DNA from: [Empedobacter] haloabium
GTDB lineage: Bacteria; Pseudomonadota; Gammaproteobacteria; Burkholderiales; Burkholderiaceae_D
Length of the DNA stretch: 64,000 bases
Reading direction: 5' to 3'
NCBI GenBank assembly: GCA_008011715.2
Contig: CP136508.1
Span: forward strand, 3,720,001 to 3,784,000
Of the stretch, positions 19,388-32,630 are shown in pieces (the stretch's first letter is position 1; each line of letters begins with the position of its first letter). The notes below the pieces were generated by a model. It did not search any database. It was not told where the DNA came from and saw nothing but the letters and a program-made list of their open reading frames with translations. The position numbers and the translations under genes are program-made.

Positions 19388-20125
19388 ATGAAAACAAACA
19401 TCGCAAACATGCTGGGCTTGGCGACGCTCGCGGCAACGTTGCTGACGACACCCCTGGCCCACGCCATTCCGTTCAGTCTGACGATGCAGACCACCGGCTT
19501 CGGCTATATGTTCGGCAACGATGCGACGCCGCTGCCCGGTCCGCTCAACGTCAGCAATTTCCTGTCGGTGCGCAATCCCCAGCTGGACGACCCGGCGGCC
19601 GACATCCAGTCCATCATCCGCTTCGACACCAGCGCGCTGACGCCGTTGCTGACGTCGGGCCAACCGCTGGTCGTCAATTCGGCCCGCCTGCAGCTCGATT
19701 TCCTCGGCCAGGGCGGCGAGCCGACGACCACGCGGCTCAATGCCGGGCTGGGCGGCACGGACAGCTGGACGCAGGCCAGCTCGTCCACCGAGCTGTGGAA
19801 CAACTATACCCAGGTGCTGGGCAATACGTTGTTCGTGGCGGGCACGCCGGAGGGGCTGGTGGACATCGAGCTGCCCGGCCTGTCCATCGACGACTTCGGC
19901 AACGACGAGCTGCTGTCCCTGCTGTTGTTTGCCGACGAGAACCTCGGCCCGGCGTTCAACGAACTGTTCTTCGGCGCCGGCGATACCCCGAGCGGTACCA
20001 CCGGTGCCGCGCCGCGGCTGATCCTGGACATTTCCGTCGGCAATCCGGTGCCAGAGCCGGGCTCCCTGCTGCTGGTGGGCCTGGGCCTGGGTGCGTTCGC
20101 TGTCGTGCGGCGGCGCCGCGCCTGA
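19388..20125 (+). CDS. PEP-CTERM-sorted exported protein
   Basis: 245 aa from ATG 19388, preceded by GGGGGAAGG. It has a signal peptide (MKTNIANMLGLATLAATLL..AHA) and a C-terminal PEP-CTERM sorting signal: VPEPGS, a hydrophobic helix (LLLVGLGLGAFAVV) and RRRR. The central domain resembles DNRLRE-like beta-sandwich proteins (paired beta strands around SARLQLDFL and SWTQASSSTE). PEP-CTERM proteins are processed by exosortase and usually serve exopolysaccharide or biofilm matrices. No exosortase gene is in the window. Confidence 0.85.
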   Translation: MKTNIANMLGLATLAATLLTTPLAHAIPFSLTMQTTGFGYMFGNDATPLPGPLNVSNFLSVRNPQLDDPAADIQSIIRFDTSALTPLLTSGQPLVVNSARLQLDFLGQGGEPTTTRLNAGLGGTDSWTQASSSTELWNNYTQVLGNTLFVAGTPEGLVDIELPGLSIDDFGNDELLSLLLFADENLGPAFNELFFGAGDTPSGTTGAAPRLILDISVGNPVPEPGSLLLVGLGLGAFAVVRRRRA

Positions 20126-20182
20126 AGCGGCAAGGCGGGCGGCGCTGGTGTAGAGTACGCCATCGTCCAGACAGGAGTTCCG

Positions 20183-22276
<2,094 letters not shown>

Positions 22277-22684
22277 CCCAACGGTGACAGTCACCAGGGG
22301 TCTCACCACAGCGCACCCAATCGTGCGCACAGGAAATTCCACTCTGCCGTATGCTAGGAAATTGTTTCCTATTTTTATGGCATTGTTGCTAAACTGGGTG
22401 CTTGCCTGACGGCGTTTCGCTTGACTGGTGCCCGCACAGGCGTATTGTCTGTCGGACAGCAAGCGGAGCGATCTGGCGCAATAAAGCGGTGTGTCGTGCA
22501 TACTCCTAACGTTCTTGTCCTGAACGGCCATCCGGCACCCGTGCCGGCGCCTCGGCACAGGCTGGCTGGCGCTGCCCGCCGGCCTGCGCACGTCCGTCCT
22601 ACCCATTCATCACCCAACACCGTCACTACCGCCGGCCGCGCGCGCCGGCCATCACCACATCTGTATAAATAGAGGGAAGCGTCA
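22277..22684 (+). other. 408-bp intergenic region upstream of the HAMP-array kinase
   Basis: No gene. A short palindrome GGTGAC-A-GTCACC follows the peptidase stop (22282-22294). The rest presumably holds the kinase promoter; I cannot place it with confidence. GGGAAG just before ATG 22685 is the ribosome site. Confidence 0.5.
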
Positions 22685-25600
22685 ATGAACGACATGACCG
22701 AACTGCCCGAGGAACTGGACCTGAAGCTGATCCTGTCCACCTTGATGGCATTGAAAAAGGGCGATTTCTCCGCGCGCATGCCGTCCGACTGGACGGGCGT
22801 GTCCGGCAAGATCGCCGACACGCTGAACGACATCATCGAGACCAACGAGCGCATCGTGCGCAACGTCACGGAGGTCAGCCGTGTCGTGGGCCGCGAGGGC
22901 CGCCTGACGCAGCGTGCGCCCGTCACCAACGTGTCGGGCGGCTGGGCCACCATCATCAGCGCCGTCAACACGCTGATCGACGACCTGGTGCGCCCCACCA
23001 CCGAGATGGCACGGGTCATCGGCGCGGTGGCGAAAGGCGACCTGTCGCAGACGATGGCGCTGGAAGTGGACGGTCATCCGCTGAAGGGCCAGTACCTGCG
23101 CGCCGCCACCACCGCGAACACGATGGTGGAACAGCTGCTGTCGTTCTCCTCCGAAGTGACGCGGGTGGCGCGCGAGGTCGGTACCGAGGGCAAGCTGGGC
23201 GGCCAGGCGCAGGTGAAGGGCGTGGCCGGTACCTGGAAGGACTTGACCGACTCGGTCAACTCCATGGCGGGCAACCTGACCTCGCAGGTGCGTAACATCG
23301 CCGAAGTGACGACGGCCGTGGCCAACGGCGACCTGTCGAAGAAGATCACGGTGGACGTGCGCGGCGAGATCCTGCAGCTGAAGGACACCATCAACGTCAT
23401 GGTGGACCAGCTGCGCTCCTTCGCTTCCGAGGTGACGCGCGTGGCGCGCGAGGTGGGTACCGAGGGCAAGCTGGGCGGCCAGGCCTACGTGCCGGGCGTC
23501 GGCGGCACCTGGAAGGACTTGACCGACAACGTCAACTTCATGGCATCGAACCTGACCGGCCAGGTGCGCAACATCGCCGCGGTGACGACCGCCGTGGCGA
23601 ACGGCGACCTGTCGAAGAAGATCACGGTGGACGTGAAGGGCGAAATCCTCGAGCTGAAGAACACCATCAACGTGATGGTGGACCAGCTGTCCTCGTTCGC
23701 CTCCGAAGTGACGCGGGTGGCGCGCGAGGTCGGTACCGAGGGCAAGCTGGGCGGCCAGGCGCAGGTGAAGGGCGTGGCCGGTACCTGGAAGGACTTGACC
23801 GACTCGGTCAACTCGATGGCGGGTAACCTGACGGGCCAGGTGAGGAACATCGCGGACGTGACGACCGCCGTGGCGAACGGCGACCTCTCGAAGAAGATCA
23901 CGGTGGACGTGAAAGGCGAGATTCTCGAACTGAAGAACACCATCAACGTCATGGTCGACCAGCTGAACTCCTTCGCTTCCGAGGTGACCCGGGTGGCGCG
24001 CGAGGTGGGTACCGAAGGCAAGCTGGGTGGCCAGGCCAACGTGCCGGGTGTCGCGGGCACGTGGAAGGACTTGACGGAAAACGTCAACCAGCTGGCCGGC
24101 AACCTGACGGGCCAGGTGCGCAACATCGCGGAAGTGACGACCGCCGTGGCGAACGGCGACCTGTCGAAGAAGATCACGGTGGACGTGAAGGGCGAGATCC
24201 TGGAACTGAAGAACACCATCAACGTGATGGTCGACCAGCTGTCCTCGTTCGCGTCCGAGGTGACGCGGGTGGCCCGTGAAGTGGGTACCGAAGGCAAGCT
24301 GGGCGGCCAGGCCTACGTGCCAGGCGTGGGCGGCACCTGGAAGGACTTGACCGACAACGTCAACTTCATGGCGTCGAACCTGACGGGCCAGGTGCGCAAC
24401 ATCGCGGCGGTGACCACCGCCGTGGCGCGCGGCGACCTGTCGAAGAAGATCACGGTGGACGTGAAGGGCGAGATCCTCGAGCTGAAGGACACCATCAACG
24501 TGATGGTGGACCAACTCTCCTCGTTCGCATCGGAAGTGACGCGGGTGGCGCGCGAGGTCGGTACCGAAGGCAAGCTGGGCGGCCAGGCCAACGTGCCAGG
24601 GGTGGCAGGCACGTGGAAGGACTTGACGGAAAACGTCAACCAGCTGGCTGCCAACCTGACCAACCAGATGCGCGCGATCGGCGAGGTGGCGACGGCGGTG
24701 ACGCGCGGCGACTTGTCCCGTTCGATCCAGGTGGAGGCGCGCGGCGAGGTGTCCTACCTGAAGGACAACATCAACGAGATGATCCGCAACCTGAAGGAAA
24801 CCACGCAGAAGAACGCGCAGCAGGACTGGCTGAAGACCAACCTGGCGCGCTTCACGCGCCTGCTGCAGGGCCAGCGCGACCTGCAGGCGGTGACGAAGCT
24901 GATCCTGTCCGAGCTGGCGCCGCTGGTGTCGGCGCACCACGGCGTGTTCTACATGATGGACTCGCAGCTGGACGACGCGCGCCTGCGCATGATCGCCAGC
25001 TACGGCTACCGCTCCAGCCGCAAGCTGCCGACTTCCTTCCTGCCGGGCGAAGGCCTGGTCGGCCAGTGCGCGCTGGAGAAGGTGCGCATCTGGCTGACCG
25101 ACGTGCCGCGCGACTACATCGTCGTCTCGTCCGGCCTGGGCGCGGCGCCGCCGACCAATATCGTCGTGCTGCCGATCCTGTTCGAGCAGCAGGTCAAGGC
25201 CGTCATCGAGATCGCCTCGCTGGATCGCTTTACCGAGACCCACCTGTCCTTCCTGGACCAGCTGATGGAATCGATCGGCGTGGTGCTGAACACGATCGAG
25301 GCGAACAGCCGCACCGAGTCGCTGCTGACGCAGTCGCAGTCGCTGGCGCAGGAACTGCAGCAGACCAACCAGGAGCTGGCCGAGAAGGCGCGCCTGCTGT
25401 CCGAGCAGAACATCGAGGTGGAACGCAAGAACCGCGAGGTGGAGCAGGCCAAGCTGGCGCTGGAGGAAAAGGCCACGCAGCTGGCGCTGTCGTCGAAATA
25501 CAAGTCCGAGTTCCTGGCCAATATGTCGCACGAGCTGCGTACCCCGCTGAACTCCCTCCTGATCCTGGCGCAGCAGCTGGGCGACAACCCGGAAGGCAAC

Positions 25601-27580
25601 CTGTCGGCCAAGCAGGTCGAGTTCGCGAAAACCATCCACGGCTCCGGTTCCGACCTGCTGACGCTGATCAACGACATTCTGGACCTGTCGAAGATCGAGT
25701 CCGGTACCGTCACGCTGGACGTGTCGGAATACCGCTTCGCCAACCTGCGCAACTACGTCGACCGCACCTTCCGCCACATGGCCGAGGCCAAGCACCTGGG
25801 CTTCACCGTGTCGCTGGCGGACAACCTGCCGGCCTCGCTGATGACGGACACCACGCGCCTGCAGCAGGTGCTGAAGAATCTGCTGTCGAATGCGTTCAAG
25901 TTCACGTCGCACGGCCAGGTCTCGCTGGAGATCGGGGTGGTCGGCGGCGGCTGGAGCCCGGACAACCCGAACCTGGCCAATGCCGACGCGGTGCTGGCCT
26001 TCTCCGTCAGCGACACCGGCGTCGGCATCGCGGCCGACAAGCTGCAGCTGATCTTCGAGGCGTTCCAGCAGGCCGACGGCTCCACCGCCCGCAAGTACGG
26101 CGGCACGGGCCTGGGACTGTCGATTTCGCGCGAGCTGGCGCGCCTGCTGGGCGGCGAGATCCGTGTCGAGTCGGTGGTCGGCAGCGGCTCCACGTTCACG
26201 CTGTTCCTGCCGTATAACCGTGCCGGCTTCGTCAACTACGAGCAGCCCCGCCCCGCCCCGCAGCGCCTGGCACCGCAACCGCCGAAGGTGGTGTACAGCC
26301 AGCCGGTGACGGACGTGGAGATCATCGAGCGGCGCCCGCCCTCGGAGCTGGACGCCGAACCCGAGACCTACAGCTCGACGATCGACGATCGCGGCCTGAC
26401 CGCGCCGGGCGACCCGTCGGTGCTGATCATCGAGGACGACGAGCGCTTCGCCAAGATCGTGCTCGACTTCGCGCGCGAGAAGAACTTCAAGGGCATCGTG
26501 ATCCACCAGGGCGACTCGGCGCTGTCGCTGGCGCGCGACTACCTGCCGTCGGCGATCCTGTTGGACCTGGACCTGCCGGACATCGACGGCTTCACGGTGC
26601 TGGACCGCCTGAAACGCGACCCCAGCACGCGCCACATCCCGGTGCACGTGATGTCGGCCTCGCGCGAGCGCGAACGGGCGCTGCGCTCGGGCGCCATCTC
26701 CTTCATGTCCAAGCCGGTCGACAAGGAAGCGCTGCAGGAGCAGTTCACGCGCATCCAGAAGTTCCTGATGGGCGGCAAGCGCAGCCTGCTGGTGGTGGAC
26801 GACGAGGCGAGCCAACGCGACGCCATCGTGGCGCTGATCGGCGCGACCGACGTCGACATCCGCGCCGTCGGCACCGGCGAGGAAGCGCTGGCGGCGCTGC
26901 GCACCAGCCACTTCGACTGCATGGTGCTGGACCTGACGCTGCCCGACATCTCGGGGTTCGAGCTGCTCGACATCATCGGCAAGGACATCAAGCTGCGCGA
27001 CCTGCCTGTCGTGATCAACACGGCGAAAGAGCTGAACAAGAAGGAAGTGGCGAAGCTCAAGCGCTATGCCAAGACCATCGTCATCAAGGACGCCCGCTCG
27101 CCGGAACGTCTGCTGGACGAGACCGCGCTGTTCCTGCACCGCTCCCAGGCCAACCTGCCGGAAGCGCAGCGGCGCATGCTGGAACAGGTGCACGCGGCCG
27201 ATTCCGGCCTGGCCGGCCGCAAGGTACTGATCGTCGACGACGACCTGCGCAACATCTTCGCGCTGTCCTCGCTGCTGGAGCGCCAGCAGATGCAGGTGTC
27301 GTTCGCCGAGAACGGCCGCGACGGCATCGAGGTGCTGGAACGCGATCCGAGCATCGAGATCGTCCTGATGGACATCATGATGCCGGAGATGGACGGCTAC
27401 GACACGATGCGGGCGATCCGCCGCATTCCGAAGTTCCGCTCGCTGCCGATCATCACCCTGACGGCGAAGGCGATGAAGGGCGACCGCGACAAGTGCATCG
27501 CGGCGGGCGCCTCCGACTACATCACCAAACCGGTGGACGTGGCTCAGCTGCTGTCGCTGATGCGCGTCTGGCTGCATTGA
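22685..27580 (+). CDS. cytosolic HAMP-array GAF hybrid histidine kinase with three receivers
   Basis: 1631 aa with no transmembrane segment. Residues ~20-150 are degenerate HAMP units, 153-704 are six 92-residue HAMP repeats, then GAF (~720-880), coiled coil (~880-935), HisKA with MSHELRTP (His near 948), HATPase_c (~1050-1175, [12 protein letters not shown]), and three receivers with LLDLDLPD (Asp ~1295), VLDLTLPD (~1415) and LMDIMMPE (~1562). Architecture recalls fungal group III (Nik1-type) kinases and their bacterial relatives. Receiver 2 lacks the usual Lys in its C-terminal half ([10 protein letters not shown] instead of a KPV motif). The next gene, a degenerate CheR, starts 11 nt after the stop and is probably cotranscribed. 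Signal unknown; osmotic sensing is known for the fungal relatives only. Confidence 0.92.
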   Translation: MNDMTELPEELDLKLILSTLMALKKGDFSARMPSDWTGVSGKIADTLNDIIETNERIVRNVTEVSRVVGREGRLTQRAPVTNVSGGWATIISAVNTLIDDLVRPTTEMARVIGAVAKGDLSQTMALEVDGHPLKGQYLRAATTANTMVEQLLSFSSEVTRVAREVGTEGKLGGQAQVKGVAGTWKDLTDSVNSMAGNLTSQVRNIAEVTTAVANGDLSKKITVDVRGEILQLKDTINVMVDQLRSFASEVTRVAREVGTEGKLGGQAYVPGVGGTWKDLTDNVNFMASNLTGQVRNIAAVTTAVANGDLSKKITVDVKGEILELKNTINVMVDQLSSFASEVTRVAREVGTEGKLGGQAQVKGVAGTWKDLTDSVNSMAGNLTGQVRNIADVTTAVANGDLSKKITVDVKGEILELKNTINVMVDQLNSFASEVTRVAREVGTEGKLGGQANVPGVAGTWKDLTENVNQLAGNLTGQVRNIAEVTTAVANGDLSKKITVDVKGEILELKNTINVMVDQLSSFASEVTRVAREVGTEGKLGGQAYVPGVGGTWKDLTDNVNFMASNLTGQVRNIAAVTTAVARGDLSKKITVDVKGEILELKDTINVMVDQLSSFASEVTRVAREVGTEGKLGGQANVPGVAGTWKDLTENVNQLAANLTNQMRAIGEVATAVTRGDLSRSIQVEARGEVSYLKDNINEMIRNLKETTQKNAQQDWLKTNLARFTRLLQGQRDLQAVTKLILSELAPLVSAHHGVFYMMDSQLDDARLRMIASYGYRSSRKLPTSFLPGEGLVGQCALEKVRIWLTDVPRDYIVVSSGLGAAPPTNIVVLPILFEQQVKAVIEIASLDRFTETHLSFLDQLMESIGVVLNTIEANSRTESLLTQSQSLAQELQQTNQELAEKARLLSEQNIEVERKNREVEQAKLALEEKATQLALSSKYKSEFLANMSHELRTPLNSLLILAQQLGDNPEGNLSAKQVEFAKTIHGSGSDLLTLINDILDLSKIESGTVTLDVSEYRFANLRNYVDRTFRHMAEAKHLGFTVSLADNLPASLMTDTTRLQQVLKNLLSNAFKFTSHGQVSLEIGVVGGGWSPDNPNLANADAVLAFSVSDTGVGIAADKLQLIFEAFQQADGSTARKYGGTGLGLSISRELARLLGGEIRVESVVGSGSTFTLFLPYNRAGFVNYEQPRPAPQRLAPQPPKVVYSQPVTDVEIIERRPPSELDAEPETYSSTIDDRGLTAPGDPSVLIIEDDERFAKIVLDFAREKNFKGIVIHQGDSALSLARDYLPSAILLDLDLPDIDGFTVLDRLKRDPSTRHIPVHVMSASRERERALRSGAISFMSKPVDKEALQEQFTRIQKFLMGGKRSLLVVDDEASQRDAIVALIGATDVDIRAVGTGEEALAALRTSHFDCMVLDLTLPDISGFELLDIIGKDIKLRDLPVVINTAKELNKKEVAKLKRYAKTIVIKDARSPERLLDETALFLHRSQANLPEAQRRMLEQVHAADSGLAGRKVLIVDDDLRNIFALSSLLERQQMQVSFAENGRDGIEVLERDPSIEIVLMDIMMPEMDGYDTMRAIRRIPKFRSLPIITLTAKAMKGDRDKCIAAGASDYITKPVDVAQLLSLMRVWLH
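23141..24796 (+). repeat. six tandem 276-bp HAMP-encoding repeats
   Basis: Units start at 23141, 23417, 23693, 23969, 24245 and 24521. The core [18 protein letters not shown] is identical in all six at the protein level. The variable part follows the pattern [66 protein letters not shown]. Nucleotide identity is very high, so recombination and copy-number change are likely. Confidence 0.9.
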
Positions 27581-27591
27581 GCGGTGCCGCG

Positions 27592-28455
27592 ATGAGCGCC
27601 GCCGTGGAGAGCGCCGTGCAACTGTCCTGGTCCGATTACGCGCCGGAGGTCGAGGAACTGGAGCTGGAGCTGCTGCTGGAGGCGCTGGTGCAGCGCTTCG
27701 GCTTCGATTTCCGCTCGCACGACCGGGCCACGCTGAAGCGCAAGCTGTTCGCGCTGCTGCAGCGGCGTGGCCTGCGCACGCTGTCGCAGCTGCAGGACCG
27801 GGTGTTGCACGACACGGCAACGTCGGCCGCGCTGCTGCGCGCGCTGGCGGTGCCGCCCGCCAGCCTGTTCGACGACCCGCTGGAAGCGATGCAGCTGCTG
27901 GCGGTGGCGGAACAATGCCTGCCCGGTGCGCCGCTGCCGAAAGTCTGGCTGGCCGATTGCGCCGGCGCGGAACAGGCCTGGACGGTCGCGGTGCTGCTGG
28001 CCGAACGGCAGCTGCTGTGGCGCACCGAGATCCATGCCACGGTGCCCAGCGACGCCCTGCTGGAGGAAGCGCTGGCGGCGTCGATCGCACCGGAACGGAT
28101 GGCGGCGTGCCAGCGCCGTTACGAGCAGGCCGGCGGCTGCGGCCAGCTGGCGGACTATTTTCACATGGAGAATGGCGCGCTGGTACCGCTGCCGCAGCTG
28201 AAGAGCCGCATCACGTGGGCCCAGTACAACCTCGTCACGGACGCGTCGTTCAACGAATTCCAGCTGATCGTCTGCCGCCGCGCGCTGCCCGATTTCGGTC
28301 CGCTGCTGCGGCACCGCGTGCTGCAGCTGTTCCACGACAGCCTGGCCCTGCTGGGCGTGCTCGGCATCGACCGCGAACTGGACGCCAAGGAGCGGTTGGC
28401 CGGGCATTACCAGCAGGCGGTAGCGCGCGAGCCCTGGTATAAACGGGTCGGCTGA
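27592..28455 (+). CDS. CheR-like protein with degenerate SAM-binding motif
   Basis: 287 aa from ATG 27592. The C-terminal part (FNEFQLIVCRRALPDFG, then RVLQLFHDSLALLGVLGI) corresponds to the CheR methyltransferase stretch FDLIFCRNVLIYF..., and the N-terminal helical domain fits. The SAM-binding CSTGEEPYS region is replaced by DCAGAEQAWT, so methyl transfer is doubtful. It probably acts as a non-catalytic partner of the HAMP-array kinase encoded just upstream. Catalysis with a divergent pocket remains possible. Confidence 0.75.
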   Translation: MSAAVESAVQLSWSDYAPEVEELELELLLEALVQRFGFDFRSHDRATLKRKLFALLQRRGLRTLSQLQDRVLHDTATSAALLRALAVPPASLFDDPLEAMQLLAVAEQCLPGAPLPKVWLADCAGAEQAWTVAVLLAERQLLWRTEIHATVPSDALLEEALAASIAPERMAACQRRYEQAGGCGQLADYFHMENGALVPLPQLKSRITWAQYNLVTDASFNEFQLIVCRRALPDFGPLLRHRVLQLFHDSLALLGVLGIDRELDAKERLAGHYQQAVAREPWYKRVG

Positions 28456-28469
28456 GCCGCCGAGCCCCA

Positions 28470-28520
28470 GGTGACAGGCCTCATCCGCGGGTTGCCGACT
28501 CGCAGGTGCGGCCTGTCGCC
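28470..28520. terminator. stem-loop between convergent genes
   Basis: GGTGACAGGCC (28470-28480) pairs with GGCCTGTCGCC (28510-28520), 11 bp with one G-U, 29-nt loop. It lies between the CheR-like gene and the convergent GST gene. There is no T-run, so it would be an imperfect or Rho-assisted terminator. Confidence 0.35.
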
Positions 28521-28592
28521 TTCACTACCAGTATCTAAGGGCAATATTTATTGCTTTTCAGCTATACACATAACCGAAACTCGGCTACAATC

Positions 28593-29303
28593 TCACCCTT
28601 TCCCCTGCCGCGATTGCCCGGTTTCCAGCATGTTGCGTGCGGCTTGCGCGAACCTGGCGGCCTCGTCGTCGTTGTTGGCCCGGTCCAGCACATCGGACGG
28701 CGGCAGCGTAATGCCGCGCTGCACGGCGGGCCGGTCGCCGATGGTGTTCAGCCAGCGCTGCAGGTTCGGCAAATCGTCGACGTCGACACCGGACCATTTG
28801 TGCGTCCGCACCCAGGCCCAGTTGGCGATATCGGCGATCGAATACTCGCCCGCCAGGTATTCGTTGTCGCGCAGCTGACCGTCCAGCACGCGGAACAGGC
28901 GCTTCGTCTCGCCCTGGTAGCGGTCGATCGCGGGCTGCAGCTTTTCCGGGAAATAGCGGTAGAACACATTGGCCTGACCCATCATCGGACCGATGCCGCC
29001 CATCTGGAACATCAGCCATTGCAGCACGCGCGAGCGGCCTTCCGGATCGGCCGGCAGCAGGCGCCCCGTTTTCTCGGCCAGGTAGATCAGGATGGCGCCC
29101 GATTCGAACACGGCGAAGTTGTCGTTGGCCCGATCGACGATGGCCGGAATCCGGCCGTTCGGATTGAAATTCAGGAACCACGGTTCCTTCTGCTCATTGG
29201 CGGACAGGTCGAGCACGTGCAGGGTGTATTGCAGCTCGAGTTCCTCCAATGCGATGGATATCTTGTGCCCGTTCGGTGTGGCGGCAGTATATAAGTCGAT
29301 CAT
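28593..29303 (-). CDS. glutathione S-transferase, YfcG/YghU-like
   Basis: 236 aa from ATG 29303. The thioredoxin-like N-terminal domain starts [21 protein letters not shown], with the TPNG motif of the nu-class (YfcG/YghU) GSTs, and contains [10 protein letters not shown] and [13 protein letters not shown] for glutathione binding. The all-helical C-terminal domain carries [11 protein letters not shown]. Members have disulfide-reductase or peroxidase activity with glutathione. The gene stands alone, convergent with the CheR-like gene. Confidence 0.9.
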   Translation of the reverse strand: MIDLYTAATPNGHKISIALEELELQYTLHVLDLSANEQKEPWFLNFNPNGRIPAIVDRANDNFAVFESGAILIYLAEKTGRLLPADPEGRSRVLQWLMFQMGGIGPMMGQANVFYRYFPEKLQPAIDRYQGETKRLFRVLDGQLRDNEYLAGEYSIADIANWAWVRTHKWSGVDVDDLPNLQRWLNTIGDRPAVQRGITLPPSDVLDRANNDDEAARFAQAARNMLETGQSRQGKG

Positions 29304-29750
29304 ATTGACTCCGAAGAATTATACGAACGACAAATGATAACGCCATTTACGGGCAAGTGTCATTTCGATGCAACAGGATAATAAAAAGCGCCGGGCAAAA
29401 AAAAGACCGGCCGCAATCTGAGGAGGGGACCGGTCAAAACGCTTTCTATCATGAGAGCGCGGGGATATCACAAGGGGCCGGCCCGAACCGTCGCTGAAAA
29501 ATGACGGCACCGGCCAATGAAACCGTGCCGGATTTGAGGAATCCGGCAACCTGCCGCTCAACAATTATTGCGCGGTACGGGTTACACTTTGCCAGTTTTC
29601 ATTCTCGAGAGGCTTAGGACTTCATTAAGGAAAGAAAGAAAACGTTTCAAGACTGGCATCAATATCGCAAGCAGACGGCACGCAGAATGGATGCGGCGGC
29701 GCGCCCGGATGCCAATTACGTTTTGACGCTTCCGCAACCGAGGAATAATC
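29304..29750 (+). other. 447-bp intergenic region upstream of the chemoreceptor
   Basis: No gene. It holds the GST promoter on one side, a hairpin with an A-run at 29397-29435, and the chemoreceptor leader with GAGGAATAATC before ATG 29751. The rest is unassigned. Confidence 0.5.
29397..29435 (-). terminator. intrinsic-terminator-like hairpin read on the minus strand
   Basis: GACCGG (29405-29410) and CCGGTC (29430-29435) form a 6-bp stem. On the minus strand it is followed by eight T (29404-29397). No minus-strand gene upstream would need it, so it may stop antisense transcripts. Confidence 0.4.
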
Positions 29751-31817
29751 ATGAACAAACAATCAATCCATCCTTCCACCTGGAGCGTGGGTACCCGTAT
29801 CACCCTGCTCACTTTCGGCCTGATCAGCGTGGTCCTGACGTGCCTGATCGTCGTCATCAGCGTCGGCACCAGCCGTCTGCTGGAAGAGCGCGCCACCGAC
29901 AGCGTGCGGCAAGAACTCGACGGCGTGAAGAACATGGTGGAGCTGTTCAACACGGCCGTGACCGGCGAGGCGAGCAGCTTTGCCAAGGTCCTGTCCGCCC
30001 AGTTCGAGAACAAGTTCAGCCTTGATAGCGATACCACCGTCGAAGTCGGCGGCAAGCCGGCGCCTGTCCTGAAGGATGGGGATCGCGTGCTGAACAACGA
30101 TTTCTCGATCCCCGACCGCTTTACCGACCAGAGCCGCGCCACCGCGACGATCTTTGCCGTCACCGGCGAGGACTTCATCCGCGTGTCGACGTCCGTCAAG
30201 AAGGAGGATGGCAGCCGCGCCGTCGGCACCACGCTCGATCGGGCCCACCCCGGCTACGCGCTGCTGCGCGCCGGCCAGAGCTATACCGGCCTGGCGACGC
30301 TGTTCGGCAAGCAGTTCATCACCCGCTACGACCCGGTGCGCGACGCGGCCGGCAAGGTGGTCGGCGTGCTGTACGTGGGGGTCGACGTGTCGCACGAGAT
30401 CGCCACGCTGAAGCAGCGCATCAAGTCGATCAAGGTCGGCAAGACCGGCTACTTCTACGTGCTCAACGCGACCCCGGGCGCCAACCTGGGCAAGCTGATC
30501 GTGCACCCGAAACGCGAGGGCGACAGCATCCTGGAGTCGAAGGATGCCAACGGCAATGCCTTCATCCGCGAAATGCTCGAGAAGAAGGAAGGCGTGATCC
30601 GTTACCCCTGGGCGAATCCGGACGAAACGGTGCCGCGCGAGAAGATCGCCGTGTACGGCTACTTCAAGGACTGGAACTGGGTGCTGGCAGGCGGCGCCTA
30701 TACGGAGGAAATCACGGCCGAGGCCACCGCGCTGCGCAACCGCTATGTGCTGCTGGGCTTTGCCGCCCTGCTGGTGTTCTCCGTGCTGCTGTACCTGGCG
30801 GTGCGCCGCTATATCACGCGGCCGCTGGCCGAGGTCGAGCAGGCCGCCAGCCAGATCGCCGCCGGCGACCTGACGGTGCGCATGGACGTGCGCGGGCAGG
30901 ATGAGATCGCCCGCCTGACGCAGGCGATGAACGGCATCAGCCACCACCTGTCGGCCGTGGTCGGCAAGGTGCGCACGGGCGCCGAGCACATCGCCTCCGC
31001 CTCCAGCGAGATCGCCAGCGGCAACCAGGACCTGTGCGCGCGCACCGAACAGCAGGCCGGTGACCTGGAGCAGACCGCCAGTTCGATGGAGGAGCTGACC
31101 GCCACGGTGCGCCAGAACGCCGACAACGCGCGCCAGGCCAACCAGCTGGCGCAGAGCGCGTCCGACGTGGCGGCCCGCGGCGGCGCCGTGGTGGCCCAGG
31201 TGGTCGAGACGATGGGCTCGATCAATGCGTCGTCGCAGAAGGTCGTCGACATCATCGGCGTCATCGACGGCATCGCCTTCCAGACCAATATCCTGGCGCT
31301 GAACGCCGCCGTGGAAGCGGCCCGCGCGGGCGAACAGGGCCGCGGCTTCGCGGTGGTGGCGGGCGAGGTGCGCACGCTGGCGCAGCGCAGCGCCGCTGCC
31401 GCGCGCGAGATCAAGGAACTGATCGGCAATTCGGTCGGCCAGGTCGAGGCCGGCAGCCGCCTGGTCGAACAGGCCGGCACCACGATGGCCGAAGTCGTCA
31501 ACAGCGTGCGCCGCGTCACGGACATCATGGCCGAGATCCGCAGCGCCAGCGAGGAGCAGACGGCCGGCATCGAGCAGGTCAACACGGCCATCACGCACAT
31601 GGACCAGGTGACGCAGCAGAACGCGGCCCTGGTCGAGGAAGCGGCCGCGGCGGCCAGCGCCATGCAGGACGAAGCCGCCAGCCTGGCCCAGATGGTGCGC
31701 CAGTTCCGCCTGGAAGACGACGTGCGGGCAAAAAAAACCCGCATCGGGGATGCGGGCGGAAAATATCAAATCGGGAGAGATTTGAAAGAGCAGGCGCATC
31801 TTCTCACGGCAAAATGA
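29751..31817 (+). CDS. methyl-accepting chemotaxis protein with Cache sensor
   Basis: 688 aa. Transmembrane segments near 16-40 and 331-350 bracket a periplasmic Cache_3-Cache_2-type domain ([33 protein letters not shown]). A HAMP domain (~352-405) leads into the signalling domain whose conserved tip reads [20 protein letters not shown] near residue 510. It would sense a small metabolite and control CheA. No NWETF-like pentapeptide is present. The last ~30 residues ([19 protein letters not shown]..) are unusual and coincide with an A-run and hairpin in the DNA, suggesting a lost stop codon. Confidence 0.92.
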   Translation: MNKQSIHPSTWSVGTRITLLTFGLISVVLTCLIVVISVGTSRLLEERATDSVRQELDGVKNMVELFNTAVTGEASSFAKVLSAQFENKFSLDSDTTVEVGGKPAPVLKDGDRVLNNDFSIPDRFTDQSRATATIFAVTGEDFIRVSTSVKKEDGSRAVGTTLDRAHPGYALLRAGQSYTGLATLFGKQFITRYDPVRDAAGKVVGVLYVGVDVSHEIATLKQRIKSIKVGKTGYFYVLNATPGANLGKLIVHPKREGDSILESKDANGNAFIREMLEKKEGVIRYPWANPDETVPREKIAVYGYFKDWNWVLAGGAYTEEITAEATALRNRYVLLGFAALLVFSVLLYLAVRRYITRPLAEVEQAASQIAAGDLTVRMDVRGQDEIARLTQAMNGISHHLSAVVGKVRTGAEHIASASSEIASGNQDLCARTEQQAGDLEQTASSMEELTATVRQNADNARQANQLAQSASDVAARGGAVVAQVVETMGSINASSQKVVDIIGVIDGIAFQTNILALNAAVEAARAGEQGRGFAVVAGEVRTLAQRSAAAAREIKELIGNSVGQVEAGSRLVEQAGTTMAEVVNSVRRVTDIMAEIRSASEEQTAGIEQVNTAITHMDQVTQQNAALVEEAAAAASAMQDEAASLAQMVRQFRLEDDVRAKKTRIGDAGGKYQIGRDLKEQAHLLTAK
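31730..31756 (-). terminator. terminator-like hairpin inside the chemoreceptor 3' end
   Basis: CCCGCATC-GGG-GATGCGGG (31738-31756) is a perfect 8-bp stem with eight A just before it (31730-31737). Read on the minus strand it is a classic stem plus T8. Bidirectional terminators normally follow a stop codon; here it lies 60 bp before the stop, inside the reading frame. Confidence 0.45.
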
Positions 31818-31895
31818 CGGCCGTGTGACGCGGCGGCCCGGCATGGCCGGGCTGCCGTAGCCGCCCCCGCCGGCGCGCTGCGCTACACTGGCGCC

Positions 31896-32588
31896 ATGCC
31901 GATCCACCTTTCCAACCGCAAGCGCGCGGCGCTGGCCGCCGCCACCGCCATTCTGGTCCTGGCCGCCTGTCGCGCGCCCTCCCCCATTCCTGCCACGCCA
32001 GCGCCTCCGCCCGCGCCCGCGCCGACGGCCGTATTGCCCGACCACGGCGGCACCCTGGCCATCGATCCCGCCGCCTCCCTGATCGCGATCACCGTGCGCC
32101 GCGGCGGCCCGCTGGCCCGGCTGGGTCACGATCACGTGGTAGCGGCCCGCACCGTCGGCGGCAGCGTCGATCCCGTCCAGGGGCGCGCCACGCTGCGCTT
32201 CCGGCTCGACGAGCTCACCGTCGATGAATCCGCCTTGCGCAGCCAGGCCGGCCTCGACACGCAGCCTTCCGCCGATGCCATTGCGGGGACCCGCCGCAAC
32301 ATGCTGACGCGGGTGCTGGACGCGGAACGTTATCCCTGGGTCGCCGTGGCCATCGAACGCACTGGCGCCGCGGCGGTCAGCGCCGCCGTCACGCTGCATG
32401 GCGTGACGCGCCGCTACGACGTGCCGGTGCGGGTGGATCAGAGCGCGGCCGGCCTGAATGCCAGTGGCACGCTGAGCTTGCGCCAGACCGACTTCGGGCT
32501 GGTGCCGTTTGCCGTGCTGGGCGGTGCGCTGGCCGTACAGGACGAACTGGCGCTGCGTTTCGACATCGTCGCGCGGCGCGCCCGATAG
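31896..32588 (+). CDS. YceI-family lipoprotein
   Basis: 230 aa with a lipobox (LVLAAC, Cys near residue 25) followed by a Pro/Ala-rich linker and a YceI-like lipocalin-fold domain (LARLGHDHVV, then RNMLTRVLDAERYPWVAV and TLHGVTRRYDVPVRV). YceI proteins bind isoprenoid or similar lipids in the periplasm. A second, non-lipoprotein YceI lies at 38903. It is followed closely by the LexA-box promoter of the HD gene. Confidence 0.85.
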   Translation: MPIHLSNRKRAALAAATAILVLAACRAPSPIPATPAPPPAPAPTAVLPDHGGTLAIDPAASLIAITVRRGGPLARLGHDHVVAARTVGGSVDPVQGRATLRFRLDELTVDESALRSQAGLDTQPSADAIAGTRRNMLTRVLDAERYPWVAVAIERTGAAAVSAAVTLHGVTRRYDVPVRVDQSAAGLNASGTLSLRQTDFGLVPFAVLGGALAVQDELALRFDIVARRAR

Positions 32589-32590
32589 GG

Positions 32591-32621
32591 CTGTACATCC
32601 ATACAGTATTGGGCGTATAAT
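32591..32621 (+). promoter_or_regulatory. LexA (SOS) box and overlapping promoter
   Basis: CTGTACATCCATACAG (32591-32606) fits the CTGT-N8-ACAG LexA consensus of gamma/betaproteobacteria. A TATAAT (32616-32621) follows, and the -35 position would fall inside the box. Transcription would start near 32628, only a few bases before ATG 32631, so the transcript may be leaderless. The DNA match is direct; LexA control is inferred. Confidence 0.6.
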
Positions 32622-32630
32622 CGTTTCATC

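Noticed and set aside
23141..24796. Regular repeats that could suggest a CRISPR array
   Set aside because: 276-bp units encode continuous HAMP protein sequence; no short repeats with unique spacers.
22682..28090. 1802-codon minus-strand frame opposite the HAMP-array kinase
   Set aside because: Antisense of a repetitive gene; its [12 protein letters not shown] repeats are mirror images of the HAMP repeats.
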